A DNA stretch of 64,000 nucleotides, from positions 88,885-152,884 of the forward strand of contig CALVEA010000002.1 of assembly GCA_944326455.1 (NCBI GenBank). The letters are read 5' to 3'. Source of the stretch: Candidatus Gastranaerophilales bacterium (GTDB lineage Bacteria; Cyanobacteriota; Vampirovibrionia; Gastranaerophilales; Gastranaerophilaceae). The translations under genes were made by a program, and so were the position numbers. Positions 52,029 through 60,661 of this stretch are shown one piece after another. Position 1 is the stretch's first letter; each line of letters opens with the position of its first letter. The notes under the pieces are model-generated. The model worked only from the letters and a program-made list of their open reading frames with translations, was not told where the DNA came from and made no database searches.

Positions 52029-52770
52029 TCTTATATTCCTTAAGATTAAACAGCGTTAACTGTTTTACTGTCTTTTTAAACTCTTTTTCTTTTTTCTTGT
52101 TTTCTTTATGTGAACGCATAAAGTACCTAATTACTTCAAAAATTATCCATGCAAGTATAATCTTGGGAATTACATGTCTGGTAAATTTTCTATCAACCCA
52201 ATGTGGAATAAAGAATTGTATTATACTACCCAAAGTAAACCATAATATATCAAAAATGTTTATGTATGACTTATCTCTTTGGGGCATATACCTTACAAGT
52301 GGTATTAATAGCAAACAACAATAATGGTAGTAGTCACATATAACTTTACATGTCTTTTTCAATCCCATTGTTTTTATAGGTTCAATGCTCTGTGTTATTT
52401 CCCTTAATTTGTTGCAAGTCTCTTTTATTAAATCGTCGTCGTCAGAATCAAACATATAGTGGTTTCTGTCGAATATATCACATAAATCATTAATACATTG
52501 AATAGTCAGCTCTTTTTTATCAATGTTTTTATTGTCACTTACCAAATCTTCTAAATAGGACTTTAGTAGTTCTCTTATAGGAACTTCGTAATTATCGTAC
52601 TTATGTTGCTCAACTTGAAATGCTTCAAGTGTTCGGCTTATTTTCCATTGTTGAAATGCGATATATGTACCAAGTATAGCGATAAGAGGTGTAAGCATTG
52701 CAGACAATATGTCTATCCAATCCTTTGTATTTGCTTGTCCAAATGTAATGTTTACACTATTAATATCCAT
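52018..52770 (-). CDS. Membrane protein of unknown family inside the restriction operon
   Basis: A 250-residue protein with a likely N-terminal helix (about 18-42, DILSAMLTPLIAILGTYIAF), a soluble acidic region (about 45-140), a hydrophobic stretch near 150-165 and two stronger helices (about 170-192, 203-220), ending in a charged lysine-rich tail. The N-terminal helix followed by QQWKISR is a pattern I associate with membrane proteins encoded near defence genes. It sits between fic and hsdS, overlapping hsdS by 11 bp, so it is translationally coupled. It could be a membrane effector or anchor, but that is inference. Confidence 0.65.
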   Translation of the reverse strand: MDINSVNITFGQANTKDWIDILSAMLTPLIAILGTYIAFQQWKISRTLEAFQVEQHKYDNYEVPIRELLKSYLEDLVSDNKNIDKKELTIQCINDLCDIFDRNHYMFDSDDDDLIKETCNKLREITQSIEPIKTMGLKKTCKVICDYYHYCCLLLIPLVRYMPQRDKSYINIFDILWFTLGSIIQFFIPHWVDRKFTRHVIPKIILAWIIFEVIRYFMRSHKENKKKEKEFKKTVKQLTLFNLKEYKNEQ

Positions 52771-52775
52771 TTGTA

Positions 52776-53771
52776 CTAGTATTTACCCCCATTGTTTAGT
52801 ACACTTACAACTATCTGCTTCATTGTTTCCATTTCTTTAGGGTTGCTTTCTGCTATCAGAATGGTCAATGCAAAAAGTGTTCCGTTATCTATAATAGGTA
52901 AGCCGTCTTTGTATAGTATTCCGTTCTTATCCAAGAAGTACAAGAAACAGCTTGCAGCGATTCTTTTATTACCGTCTGAGAATGAATGGTTTTTAGTTAT
53001 CAAGTAAAGAAGCATTGAAGCCTTTTCTTCTAGTGTCGGATAGCAGTCTTGACCTCCAAAGGTTTGGTATATCTGATTAACAGAACTTTCAAAACTGTCG
53101 TCTTTAGGATTAGCAAATACATCAGAAGCAAATTCCGACTTCATTTCATTAACAACTTTCAAAAATTCGTCTGTTGATATACGGACGACTTCTTTTTGTG
53201 TATGTCCTTGATTATCAAGTGTCTTATGGTCGAAGTCGTCAAGTAAGTCTAAGCCTTGAGCAAAGTTTTCAAGCAATCTTGCAACATTCTGAGCTTCGTC
53301 TATGGTTTCAATCTGATTAGTCAGACTTCTTGATAACAGACTTACGGTAGTTTTTAGTGCTTCAATCTTTTCCTTTTGAGACTGTAACTGTTTTTCATTA
53401 ACTACATACCCTTTTGTAAGGTAATCTCTTAATACATTCGTCGCCCAGATTCTGAACTGAGTAGCTTTCTTTGAATTAACTCTATAACCTACAGCAATAA
53501 TCATGTCAAGGTTGTAGTATGCTACATTGTAGGTTTTACCGTCATTTGCAGTTGTTTCCAAAATGGAAACAACTGAATCTTCAATCAGCTCACCACTTTC
53601 AAAGATATTCTTCATGTGCTTTGATATAGCTGGACGTTTGACATTGAACAAATCAGCTATTTGAATTTGAGTAAGCCAGATTGTCTCATTCTCAAGTCTT
53701 GTATCAAGACTAACATGTCCGTCTTGACTTGTATATATAACTATTTCACCTTTATTCGTAGTGTTTTCCAT
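52776..53771 (-). CDS. RhuM-family protein with C-terminal Fic/Doc domain
   Basis: A 331-residue protein. The N-terminal part (about 9-125) is the RhuM region with a winged-HTH look (WLTQIQIADLFNVKRPAISKH) and the block YNLDMIIAVGYRVNS. A coiled coil follows, then a Fic/Doc domain with HSFSDGNKR (262-270), catalytic H262; the NKR ending is closer to Doc than to classical AMPylating Fic. Proteins of this type are known inside type I restriction loci. The ATG at 53771 is 1 bp past the hsdM stop with GGGAG upstream; an earlier start would be inside hsdM. Confidence 0.88.
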   Translation of the reverse strand: MENTTNKGEIVIYTSQDGHVSLDTRLENETIWLTQIQIADLFNVKRPAISKHMKNIFESGELIEDSVVSILETTANDGKTYNVAYYNLDMIIAVGYRVNSKKATQFRIWATNVLRDYLTKGYVVNEKQLQSQKEKIEALKTTVSLLSRSLTNQIETIDEAQNVARLLENFAQGLDLLDDFDHKTLDNQGHTQKEVVRISTDEFLKVVNEMKSEFASDVFANPKDDSFESSVNQIYQTFGGQDCYPTLEEKASMLLYLITKNHSFSDGNKRIAASCFLYFLDKNGILYKDGLPIIDNGTLFALTILIAESNPKEMETMKQIVVSVLNNGGKY

Positions 53772-53772
53772 T

Positions 53773-55320
53773 CTACACTCCCAACTCATCAAGGAATACT
53801 TGCAGTTCAGACTCAAGAGTTTTAATTCTGTCTTCATGTTGCTTCATACTTGTTTTAACAGCTTGCAAGTCAACTTCTGGTTCAGGTTCAAATGTATCAA
53901 CGTATCTTGGAATATTCAAGTTGTAGTCATTAGCTTCAATTTCTTCCATTGTAGCGATATGACAGAATTTATCTATCTCTTTACGTTCGGTATAAGCTGA
54001 AACAATTCTTTCAATATCTTCGTCAGAAATCGAGTTCTGATTCTTACCTTGTACAAAGTACTTAGAAGCGTCAATGAAGCATATATTGTTACTGTTTCCA
54101 TTGCGTTCACGTTTAAGAATTAAACAGCATACAGGGATTGAAGTACCTTGAAAACAGTTTGCTGGTAAACCTATAACAGCATCCAAGTAGTTCATGTTCT
54201 TAACTATATGCTTTCTGATTGTTTCTTCGGCATTTCCTCTAAATAATACTCCATGAGGTAACAGAACAGCTATTCTGCCGTCATCTGCCATGTGATAAAT
54301 CATGTGTTGAACGAAAGCAAAGTCAGCTGTTGACTTAGGTGCAAGTTTACCATAGACGGAGAATCTATCGTCGTCTAAGAACTTAGAATTTGCACTCCAA
54401 GAGGTCGAATACGGTGGGTTCGCCACTTGTATTGTATATTGTCGTTCTTCATTCTGGTGGTTTTCTAACGTATCAACATTAAGAATCTCAAACTTTTTAT
54501 AATCAATACCATGCAGTAACATATTCATTCTAGCAAGGTTATAGGTGGTACTGGTTAGTTCTTGTCCAAAGTATTGTCCTACTTTAACATACTTACCTAC
54601 TTGTAAAAGCAAGCCTCCAGAGCCACAGGCACAGTCAGAGACACTCTTAGCTTCTGTAAGTCCTACAGTAGCTAATCTTGCAACAAGTTTAGACATATTT
54701 ACAGGAGTATAGAACTCCCCTCCTTTTTTTCCGGCTGTCTGAGCAAACATACCGATTAAGTATTCATAGGCATCGCCCAGCACGTCAAGCTCCATATCTT
54801 CGAGATGAAAATCAATGGTACTAATAGTATTAAGTATAGTTGCAATTAGCTTAGACTTTTCACTTACCATTTTACCAAGTTTAGAAGACTTCAAGTCCAT
54901 ATCTTCAAACAGTCCGTCAAAGTCTTGTTCTGATTCCTGTCCTGTAGTCGATTCGGTTATTGAAGATATAATCTTCTCAAGGTAGTCTATACCAAACTCA
55001 TTACGTTCAATCATTTTTATAACATAAGAAAACAGATACTTAGGTTCTATGACATATCCCAAATGGTCTAAGCAATCCTCAGTTAAGGCTTCTCTATAGT
55101 CTTCACGTTCCCATGCCTGCTCATAGGTTATATTGTCGTTCTTTAAAAGCTCGTTAACATAGTTTTCGGTACGTTCTGATAAGTAACGATAAAAAATAAG
55201 CCCAAGTATATAGTTCTTGAACTCATAGGCTTCCATATTTCCCCTAAGCTCGTTAGCCATTTCCCACAACTTAGTGTGTAATTCTGATTTCTGCTCTTTT
55301 TGAATCTGTACTGTTGTCAT
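53773..55320 (-). CDS. hsdM: Type I restriction-modification DNA methyltransferase HsdM
   Basis: A 515-residue N6-adenine methyltransferase subunit. An N-terminal helical HsdM domain (about 8-160), then GEFYTP (201-206), the SAM motif DCACGSGGLLLQ (229-240) and the catalytic NPPY (301-304). A coiled C-terminal end (EDRIKTLESELQVFLDEL) contacts HsdS. All required parts are present and the gene appears intact. Confidence 0.96.
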   Translation of the reverse strand: MTTVQIQKEQKSELHTKLWEMANELRGNMEAYEFKNYILGLIFYRYLSERTENYVNELLKNDNITYEQAWEREDYREALTEDCLDHLGYVIEPKYLFSYVIKMIERNEFGIDYLEKIISSITESTTGQESEQDFDGLFEDMDLKSSKLGKMVSEKSKLIATILNTISTIDFHLEDMELDVLGDAYEYLIGMFAQTAGKKGGEFYTPVNMSKLVARLATVGLTEAKSVSDCACGSGGLLLQVGKYVKVGQYFGQELTSTTYNLARMNMLLHGIDYKKFEILNVDTLENHQNEERQYTIQVANPPYSTSWSANSKFLDDDRFSVYGKLAPKSTADFAFVQHMIYHMADDGRIAVLLPHGVLFRGNAEETIRKHIVKNMNYLDAVIGLPANCFQGTSIPVCCLILKRERNGNSNNICFIDASKYFVQGKNQNSISDEDIERIVSAYTERKEIDKFCHIATMEEIEANDYNLNIPRYVDTFEPEPEVDLQAVKTSMKQHEDRIKTLESELQVFLDELGV

Positions 55321-55329
55321 TGTTATTCC

Positions 55330-58110
55330 TTATTGATACTTAGTCACGTTATTTAGTATGAACTCTATAATCTTTTCTACAAGGGTTTTCTTCTTGAAGT
55401 ATGGTATATCAGAAGTTATGCCCTCACGAATCTTATCTTTATCAAGAACCTCTGTAAACTCATAGTCATTGATAGAGTTTCTTATAAACTCTGGTTCAAG
55501 TTTGTTTTCAAAAGCAAAGTCGTCAATCTCTTTGTTACGCTGTTCGGTTTCAAAGTTAGAGTATTCCTCATCAATCGAATTATCAGCCGTCATATTAGGT
55601 ACTACTTCTCCTATAAATTGTTTAATCAAATCAACTTTACGTCTAAGTTCTGGATTATCACTTCTTTCAAGTTCTTTATAAATGTTCTTAATATCCTGTT
55701 CCTTTTGCTGAGGATTAGTAAAGTCAATATTCCTCAATAGGTTCATGATATAAGCTACATTTATCTTATCAGTCTGAATAATCTCTATTGAGAAGTCTAT
55801 ATCATTAAGTATAGAGACCTTCTCAGCTTTCTTAATCTTACTTAGGTTATCATGAATAGTTAAATAACGGCTTTTATAGTCTTCATAGCTTTGCTGTGTC
55901 ATAACAAGGTCAAGGTCTCTCCAGTCAAACTCAACAAAGGTCTTCAATATAAGAAGTGTCTTCGATAATTCCCTAAAGGCAATAACAAACTTAGCTTGCT
56001 CGTCTTCACTCATTAAACCGTCAACGGCTTGAGGTGTAGAAGCCAGCTTATAAAGTTCTGCTGATAACTGTTCAAACTGTTCTTTGTAGTATTCATAACC
56101 TTTGAATAATACTTCTTCTGCCTTATCTGTTCTACTAAATAACTTCAAGGCATTATCAGTATTCCGTTTCAAGTTTCTGTAACATACAATATTACCGAAT
56201 GGCTTAGTTTCTTTTTCTACTCTGTTCGTTCTTGAGAAAGCCTGTAACAAGTTATGCCAGTCTAGGTTCTTATCTACATACAGCGTATTCAAAGGTCTTG
56301 AATCAAAGCCAGTCAGGTACATATTTACAACAAGCAGAATGTCAATCTGAGGGTTTTTCTTCTGCTTCAATCTGTTTGATATGTCCTTGTTATAAGCACT
56401 AAAGGTATTAGTATCGAAGTTAGTATCAAACATTTTATTATAGTCTTGTATCATACGGTCTAGGCTATCCCTTGAATGTTCGTCCTTGTCAGACAAGTCT
56501 TCATTACTTCCGTAGGAATACACAGCACAAATGTTGTAATTATGCTTGCCCTCTTTCTTTAATCTCATAAAGGTATCGTAATACTTAACAAGCTGAGGTA
56601 TAGACATTGTTGCAAATATAGAAGTATATTTGCCGTTTCTGGTCTTCAATGAATGGTGGTTAATAATATGATTAGCAATCATATCAATTCTTTCATCTGC
56701 CATGAAGACTTCTTCTGTATCAATACCTTCTACTTTTGTATCGTCATTCTCATCATATTCGCCTTCATAGGTTTGTATGTACTCAATAGAAAAGCCAAGT
56801 ACATTATGGTCATGAATAGCGTTCTTAATAAGGTATGAATGAAGTAACTTCTGGAATATATCGGCTGTTGTTCTGCCGTCCTGAGACTTATTCTCAACGA
56901 ATCTAGGTGTACCAGTAAAGCCGAAGTATTGAGCTTTCTGGAAGTGTCTTTTTATCTGAGTGTGCATTTCTCCAAACTGAGACCTATGACATTCGTCTAT
57001 AATGAAGACAACTTTAGAATCCCTGAACTTATCCATTGTTTCTTGATACTTAGGTGTGTTTAAAGCCTTAGCCATTTTCTGAATTGTTGTCACAATCAGT
57101 TTCTTATTAGGGTTCTTCATTTGTTCAACAAGAACTTTTGTATCGTCAGTATTATCAACACAGTCCTTCTCGAACTTATTAAACTCCTCTGTTGTTTGTG
57201 TATCAAGGTCTTTTCTGTCAATTAAGAAGAAGACTTTTGATATACTAGGTTCTTTCTTCAATAAGTTAGCACATTTCCAGCTAGTCAGGGTTTTACCTGA
57301 ACCTGTAGTATGCCATATATAACCGTTAGAATTAGTATTCAAGGCTTGACGCATAAGAGCTTCTGTTGCATATACTTGATACGGTCTCATTACAATAAGG
57401 TTTTTGTCTGTATCATTTATAACCATGTACTTAGTTAGCATTTTTAAAAGTCGATTCTTTTCAAGGAAAGCAGATGAGAAGTTATCAAGTATGTTAATAC
57501 GTTCGTTATCTTCTTTAGTCCAATAGAACGTCAGAGACTTCAATATTCTGGCTTCATTGGTATTAGCAAAGTATCTGGTTTCAACTCCATTAGAAACAAC
57601 AAATATCTGGATATACTTAAATAATTCTTTGAAGGAATGAAGTCTGTATCGGTCAATCTGGTCGATAGCTCTATTTATATCAACTCCACGTCTTTTAAGT
57701 TCAATCTGAATCAATGGTAAACCGTTTATAAGGATTGTAACATCATAACGGTTAACATATTTACCTTGAACAGTAACTTGATTAGTAACTTGATATGTAT
57801 TATTCTCAGGTGCTTCATCAAGGAAATATAGATACACTTGAGTTCCGTCATCTCTATCCAGTACAAACTTATCTCTAAGCTGTTTAGCAGATTGATAAAC
57901 AGTCTTACCGTTCAAGTATGTTAATACTCGTTCAAATTCCTTGTCAGAGAGGTCTTTACCTTCAAGAACATTCTTGTTCAATAGGTTTAGCTGTACTCTA
58001 AAGTTAGCTTCAAGGTCTTTGTATTCGTTCAAACGAACATAAGTATAACCTTGTGTCTGTAACTTTGCTATAAGTTGTTTTTCCAGCTCTGCTTCACTTT
58101 GATAAGACAT
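55330..58110 (-). CDS. hsdR: Type I restriction endonuclease subunit HsdR
   Basis: A 926-residue motor and nuclease subunit. The nuclease domain has D123 followed by IELKRR (E137, K139), a PD-(D/E)xK arrangement; the SF2 translocase has Walker A HTTGSGKT (267-274), DECHRSQFGE, TGTPR and a later LVVNMYLTGFDSR plus QAFSRTNRV. A helical C-terminal part follows. The ATG at 58110 has the ribosome site AAGGAG 8 bp away and is preferred to a GTG at 58119. It is the first gene of the restriction operon and looks intact. Confidence 0.95.
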   Translation of the reverse strand: MSYQSEAELEKQLIAKLQTQGYTYVRLNEYKDLEANFRVQLNLLNKNVLEGKDLSDKEFERVLTYLNGKTVYQSAKQLRDKFVLDRDDGTQVYLYFLDEAPENNTYQVTNQVTVQGKYVNRYDVTILINGLPLIQIELKRRGVDINRAIDQIDRYRLHSFKELFKYIQIFVVSNGVETRYFANTNEARILKSLTFYWTKEDNERINILDNFSSAFLEKNRLLKMLTKYMVINDTDKNLIVMRPYQVYATEALMRQALNTNSNGYIWHTTGSGKTLTSWKCANLLKKEPSISKVFFLIDRKDLDTQTTEEFNKFEKDCVDNTDDTKVLVEQMKNPNKKLIVTTIQKMAKALNTPKYQETMDKFRDSKVVFIIDECHRSQFGEMHTQIKRHFQKAQYFGFTGTPRFVENKSQDGRTTADIFQKLLHSYLIKNAIHDHNVLGFSIEYIQTYEGEYDENDDTKVEGIDTEEVFMADERIDMIANHIINHHSLKTRNGKYTSIFATMSIPQLVKYYDTFMRLKKEGKHNYNICAVYSYGSNEDLSDKDEHSRDSLDRMIQDYNKMFDTNFDTNTFSAYNKDISNRLKQKKNPQIDILLVVNMYLTGFDSRPLNTLYVDKNLDWHNLLQAFSRTNRVEKETKPFGNIVCYRNLKRNTDNALKLFSRTDKAEEVLFKGYEYYKEQFEQLSAELYKLASTPQAVDGLMSEDEQAKFVIAFRELSKTLLILKTFVEFDWRDLDLVMTQQSYEDYKSRYLTIHDNLSKIKKAEKVSILNDIDFSIEIIQTDKINVAYIMNLLRNIDFTNPQQKEQDIKNIYKELERSDNPELRRKVDLIKQFIGEVVPNMTADNSIDEEYSNFETEQRNKEIDDFAFENKLEPEFIRNSINDYEFTEVLDKDKIREGITSDIPYFKKKTLVEKIIEFILNNVTKYQ

Positions 58111-58234
58111 TCCTAACACTCCTTGATAACATCTTTATCTTAACATGAACAAGAGCGTTAAGAATAATCTTCAAAGTTTTAAAACTTTATAAGATAAGTG
58201 GTATATGAGGAAATATAATCTAAATTAATGTTTT

Positions 58235-58279
58235 CATGCCAGCATCGTCCACCACGTCTATAACACAGGCATGGTGGAC
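58235..58279. promoter_or_regulatory. Overlapping inverted repeats upstream of hsdR
   Basis: GTCCACCA (58247-58254) pairs with TGGTGGAC (58272-58279), and CATGCC (58235-58240) pairs with GGCATG (58268-58273). The two pairings share bases and exclude each other. Placed 125-170 bp before hsdR, they could be a control site or the 3' end structure of the upstream small genes; no T-run follows. Confidence 0.4.
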
Positions 58280-58335
58280 TCATTATAGCACTCTCTATGA
58301 CTGGAATTAATTCCTTTTATACATTCGAGGTTTGC

Positions 58336-58551
58336 TTAGTCGATACCGGGAAGCAACTTAGAAGCTATATAAGAGGTGTATTTACTGGACTCTTTTTTCT
58401 TTAGAGCATTCGCTTTCTCTATTGGAGTTGGAGCTGTATCAACATTTGAAGTTTTAACAACTTTGTTCTTTTGTTGTTCTTGCTTCTTTTTCTCTAGGTT
58501 AGCTTTTAATATTGCCTTCATAGTATCAAGTCTTTTTTGATAATCATCCAT
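58336..58551 (-). CDS. Small hypothetical lysine-rich protein
   Basis: A 71-residue highly charged protein: an N-terminal coiled-coil-like helix (KRLDTMKAILKANLEKKKQE), a polar middle, and the end YTSYIASKLLPGID. AGGAGA lies before the ATG. No family recognised; probably part of a run of leftward genes starting with that at 60135. Confidence 0.5.
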   Translation of the reverse strand: MDDYQKRLDTMKAILKANLEKKKQEQQKNKVVKTSNVDTAPTPIEKANALKKKESSKYTSYIASKLLPGID

Positions 58552-58564
58552 TTTTAATTTTCTC

Positions 58565-58753
58565 CTAATATAAAGGTCTGTTTATGTACAAATACTTATG
58601 ATTTAAGTAGAAAATGTATTCTTTCTTACATCTGTTAAGTAGTGTCATAAATCTATTAAAAGGTAGAAACCTACCCTTTAACTTACTTTGAAGAAACGCT
58701 TGAAATTCTTCATCTTCAATAAAATCATAATCATCTTGATTATACTTATCCAT
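58565..58753 (-). CDS. Small hypothetical protein
   Basis: A 62-residue protein with an acidic start (DKYNQDDYDFIEDEEFQAF) and a basic, aromatic C-terminal half (LNRCKKEYIFYLNHKYLYI). The ATG at 58753 has a strong AAGGAG 7 bp away, which decides it over an earlier in-frame ATG. No family recognised. Confidence 0.5.
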   Translation of the reverse strand: MDKYNQDDYDFIEDEEFQAFLQSKLKGRFLPFNRFMTLLNRCKKEYIFYLNHKYLYINRPLY

Positions 58754-58791
58754 TTTAATCTCCTTGCCTGCAACAACAGGCATTATAATTC

Positions 58792-60135
58792 CTAACGCTG
58801 TACTAATTGTCGGTATTGTGAAGGTTTTATATCGAGGTTCACTAATGTTACCAATTCCTTGTATGCTTCAAATTTAACTTTCATTTTTTCTTCGGTATCA
58901 AGTATAAAGTATTTATGTAAGCTATCTTTATGCGAAAGCATATCTTTTACAGCACTATTATTTATTTCAAAAGGTGTTTGTTTTAACAAGAATGCTTTTA
59001 TGCCAGCTTGATACAAGTTATTAAGCACCTGTGCTATTCTGGTATGGTCTTGAATATATTTATCTTGCCCAAGGTTATATAATAACGATGACAAACAGAT
59101 TGTTAGTTTCTCAGCCTTCCTTATGTCTTGTGCTTCGACATTTTCAGCTACTGCTGATTTTGTCGTATATTTGATATTTGAAACATATTGTAGGTAGTTA
59201 ACAAAGGTATAACAGTAATCCTGCTGGTGCAATTTCAGTGATTTGTAGTACCCTATAGGCTGTGTATATGAATATTGCTTGATAGACTTAGTTATAACAT
59301 TTGATACAATTTCAAATGCTACAATTTCCGGGATAAACTTATAAGAATTAATTAAATTAATAGCTTTAAGTTCTGCAAGAGATGAAGATATTTCATCAAT
59401 GGATTGGGCAAGCTCAAAATCTTCATTACTGAAAAAATCAAAAGGTATTATGAATGGTTTAAGCTCATCTGTCTTATTTCTAAAGACAGCCGAGCTATTA
59501 GTCGCGTAGGTTAGTATCAACTCCAGCAAATTCAGTGCATTCAATGATATCACATTCTCGCCTAATATACGAATAATTGTCATAGGGGCATTATATGTGT
59601 GTGTTATTGAATTGGATAGTAGGAAATAGTTGTTTTGGTTTACTAGAATACGCTCCGATAAAGATAGGACTTTTTCTAATTCTTTAGGTGCTAAGACTGG
59701 TGCCGTATTTACAGTAAAGAGCGAAGCTCTGTTTGAGTAGGTCGGCAAGGTTGACTTCGTGAACTCTAATTCAAAGGTATCAACTACTTCAATATCTTCA
59801 ATAGGTTGAAGCTGCTGTAACTGTTCAGCCATAGAACTATCAACCAGCATATAGTGTGAATTTGATGTCCATTGTTCTATGAAAAACTTGTTTTTTATAT
59901 AAGGTTTAATTAGCTTGATTGCCATATTTGACCACTTTATGCAACAGCATTTATGGTCATCTGGCATGGTAATAGTGTATGCTGTAGATGCAGAATTAAC
60001 TAATTTTGTTGCTGCTTGATGTGCTGATATAATAGGTTTTCCAATGTTATCTTTGATAACATAACCAGCATTAATAAGTGCTTGTAACTTGCGTGTAATG
60101 CACACGACTTCTTCTTCAAATGACTTTACTTTCAT
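58792..60135 (-). CDS. Large unknown protein, possible replication initiator
   Basis: A 447-residue protein of no recognised family. Mostly helical with short strands, it has no signal or membrane segments and no visible catalytic motif. Position and context are the only clues: it is the largest unknown protein of the element, sits by the right end and has an upstream region with direct repeats (60161-60270) that look like iterons, as for Rep proteins of plasmids and integrative elements. It might have winged-helix domains as in RepA-type proteins, but I see no certain HTH. Two small genes follow in the same direction. Confidence 0.5.
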   Translation of the reverse strand: MKVKSFEEEVVCITRKLQALINAGYVIKDNIGKPIISAHQAATKLVNSASTAYTITMPDDHKCCCIKWSNMAIKLIKPYIKNKFFIEQWTSNSHYMLVDSSMAEQLQQLQPIEDIEVVDTFELEFTKSTLPTYSNRASLFTVNTAPVLAPKELEKVLSLSERILVNQNNYFLLSNSITHTYNAPMTIIRILGENVISLNALNLLELILTYATNSSAVFRNKTDELKPFIIPFDFFSNEDFELAQSIDEISSSLAELKAINLINSYKFIPEIVAFEIVSNVITKSIKQYSYTQPIGYYKSLKLHQQDYCYTFVNYLQYVSNIKYTTKSAVAENVEAQDIRKAEKLTICLSSLLYNLGQDKYIQDHTRIAQVLNNLYQAGIKAFLLKQTPFEINNSAVKDMLSHKDSLHKYFILDTEEKMKVKFEAYKELVTLVNLDIKPSQYRQLVQR

Positions 60136-60160
60136 TATATATTCCTCTCTGTTGTTGTAT

Positions 60161-60270
60161 AAACTAAAATATAAACTCTCCTACTTTGGTTAAATAAATT
60201 AAGGTGGAATATATATTACTCCACCTTATTAACAACTGAGAGTATATATTTCAAACTAAAATATAAACTC
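60161..60270. repeat. Direct repeats and hairpin in the element's right-end control region
   Basis: An 18-bp direct repeat, AAACTAAAATATAAACTC, is at 60161-60178 and 60253-60270. Between them AAGGTGGA (60201-60208) and TCCACCTT (60220-60227) form a hairpin. GAGTATATATTT beside the second copy is almost its inverse. The 500-bp region to the right (60271-60600) is very AT-rich with recurring TTATTC-like runs and shows no gene. It could be an iteron-type origin or the promoter/operator of the gene at 60135. Confidence 0.55.
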
Positions 60271-60599
60271 AAGGTGTGGCGGAATAATCCCTTCTTCTTT
60301 TCCTTCTTAGATACATAGAGTATCTAAGAATAACGAAATAATAGAATTATTTTGATATATTATTAGTTCTATTCTTTTTTATTTGTTGTAAATAATTCTA
60401 TTAATTCTTTATTCTACTTATTCCTTTAATCTATTTATTCTTATGTAGAATTGATTAAAAAAATGAATTAACTTCAAAACCAGATATAGCTTGATAGTTA
60501 TTCAAAAGTGATAGTTATTTATTCGAGTTGAAGTAGCATTTTAATTGTATTAATACTATACTCATCATGTAGTGAGTAATGAGCTAACTTCACACAATA

Positions 60600-60632
60600 A
60601 GGTTCGAAGTTCAACCCATTGCTTGCCCCATT
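60600..60632. other. Candidate attR of the element
   Basis: GGTTCGAA...GCCCCATTTTT recalls the 3' end of tRNA-His (GGTTCGAA...GCCCCATTT), with different bases between. Just past it lies a terminator with no local gene, suggesting that the right side is the original tRNA-His downstream DNA. A dyad, TACTCA (60559-60564) with TGAGTA (60573-60578), lies just inside. Confidence 0.55.
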
Positions 60633-60638
60633 TTTAAG

Positions 60639-60661
60639 AACTCCCGAAAGGGAGTTTTTTA
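60639..60661 (+). terminator. Orphan terminator at the right border, probably the original one of tRNA-His
   Basis: AACTCCC (60639-60645), loop GAAA and GGGAGTT (60650-60656), followed by TTTT. No gene ends here in the + direction. If the element is removed, it would come to lie directly after the tRNA-His CCA end. Confidence 0.8.

Larger units (their letters stand above)
46070..60632. mobile_element. Integrated element (about 14.5 kb) with type I restriction-modification cargo
   Basis: Bounded on the left by tRNA-His and its antisense serine integrase gene and on the right by a short repeat of the tRNA end (GCCCCATTT) plus a terminator that fits the tRNA's original one. It contains integrase, a small ORF, a HTH repressor, small phage-like genes, a resolvase, an hsdR-hsdM-fic-TM-hsdS-DUF3800 operon, three unknown genes and a repeat-rich region. 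No capsid, portal, terminase, relaxase or type IV secretion gene is visible. It may be a satellite or mobilisable element. If AATCCCATCAGG is the true core, the right border moves to about 60816. Confidence 0.8.

Noticed and set aside
46070..60632. The element as a complete prophage
   Set aside because: It has a repressor-like control region but no capsid, portal, tail, terminase or lysis gene, and at about 14.5 kb it is too small with its restriction cargo.
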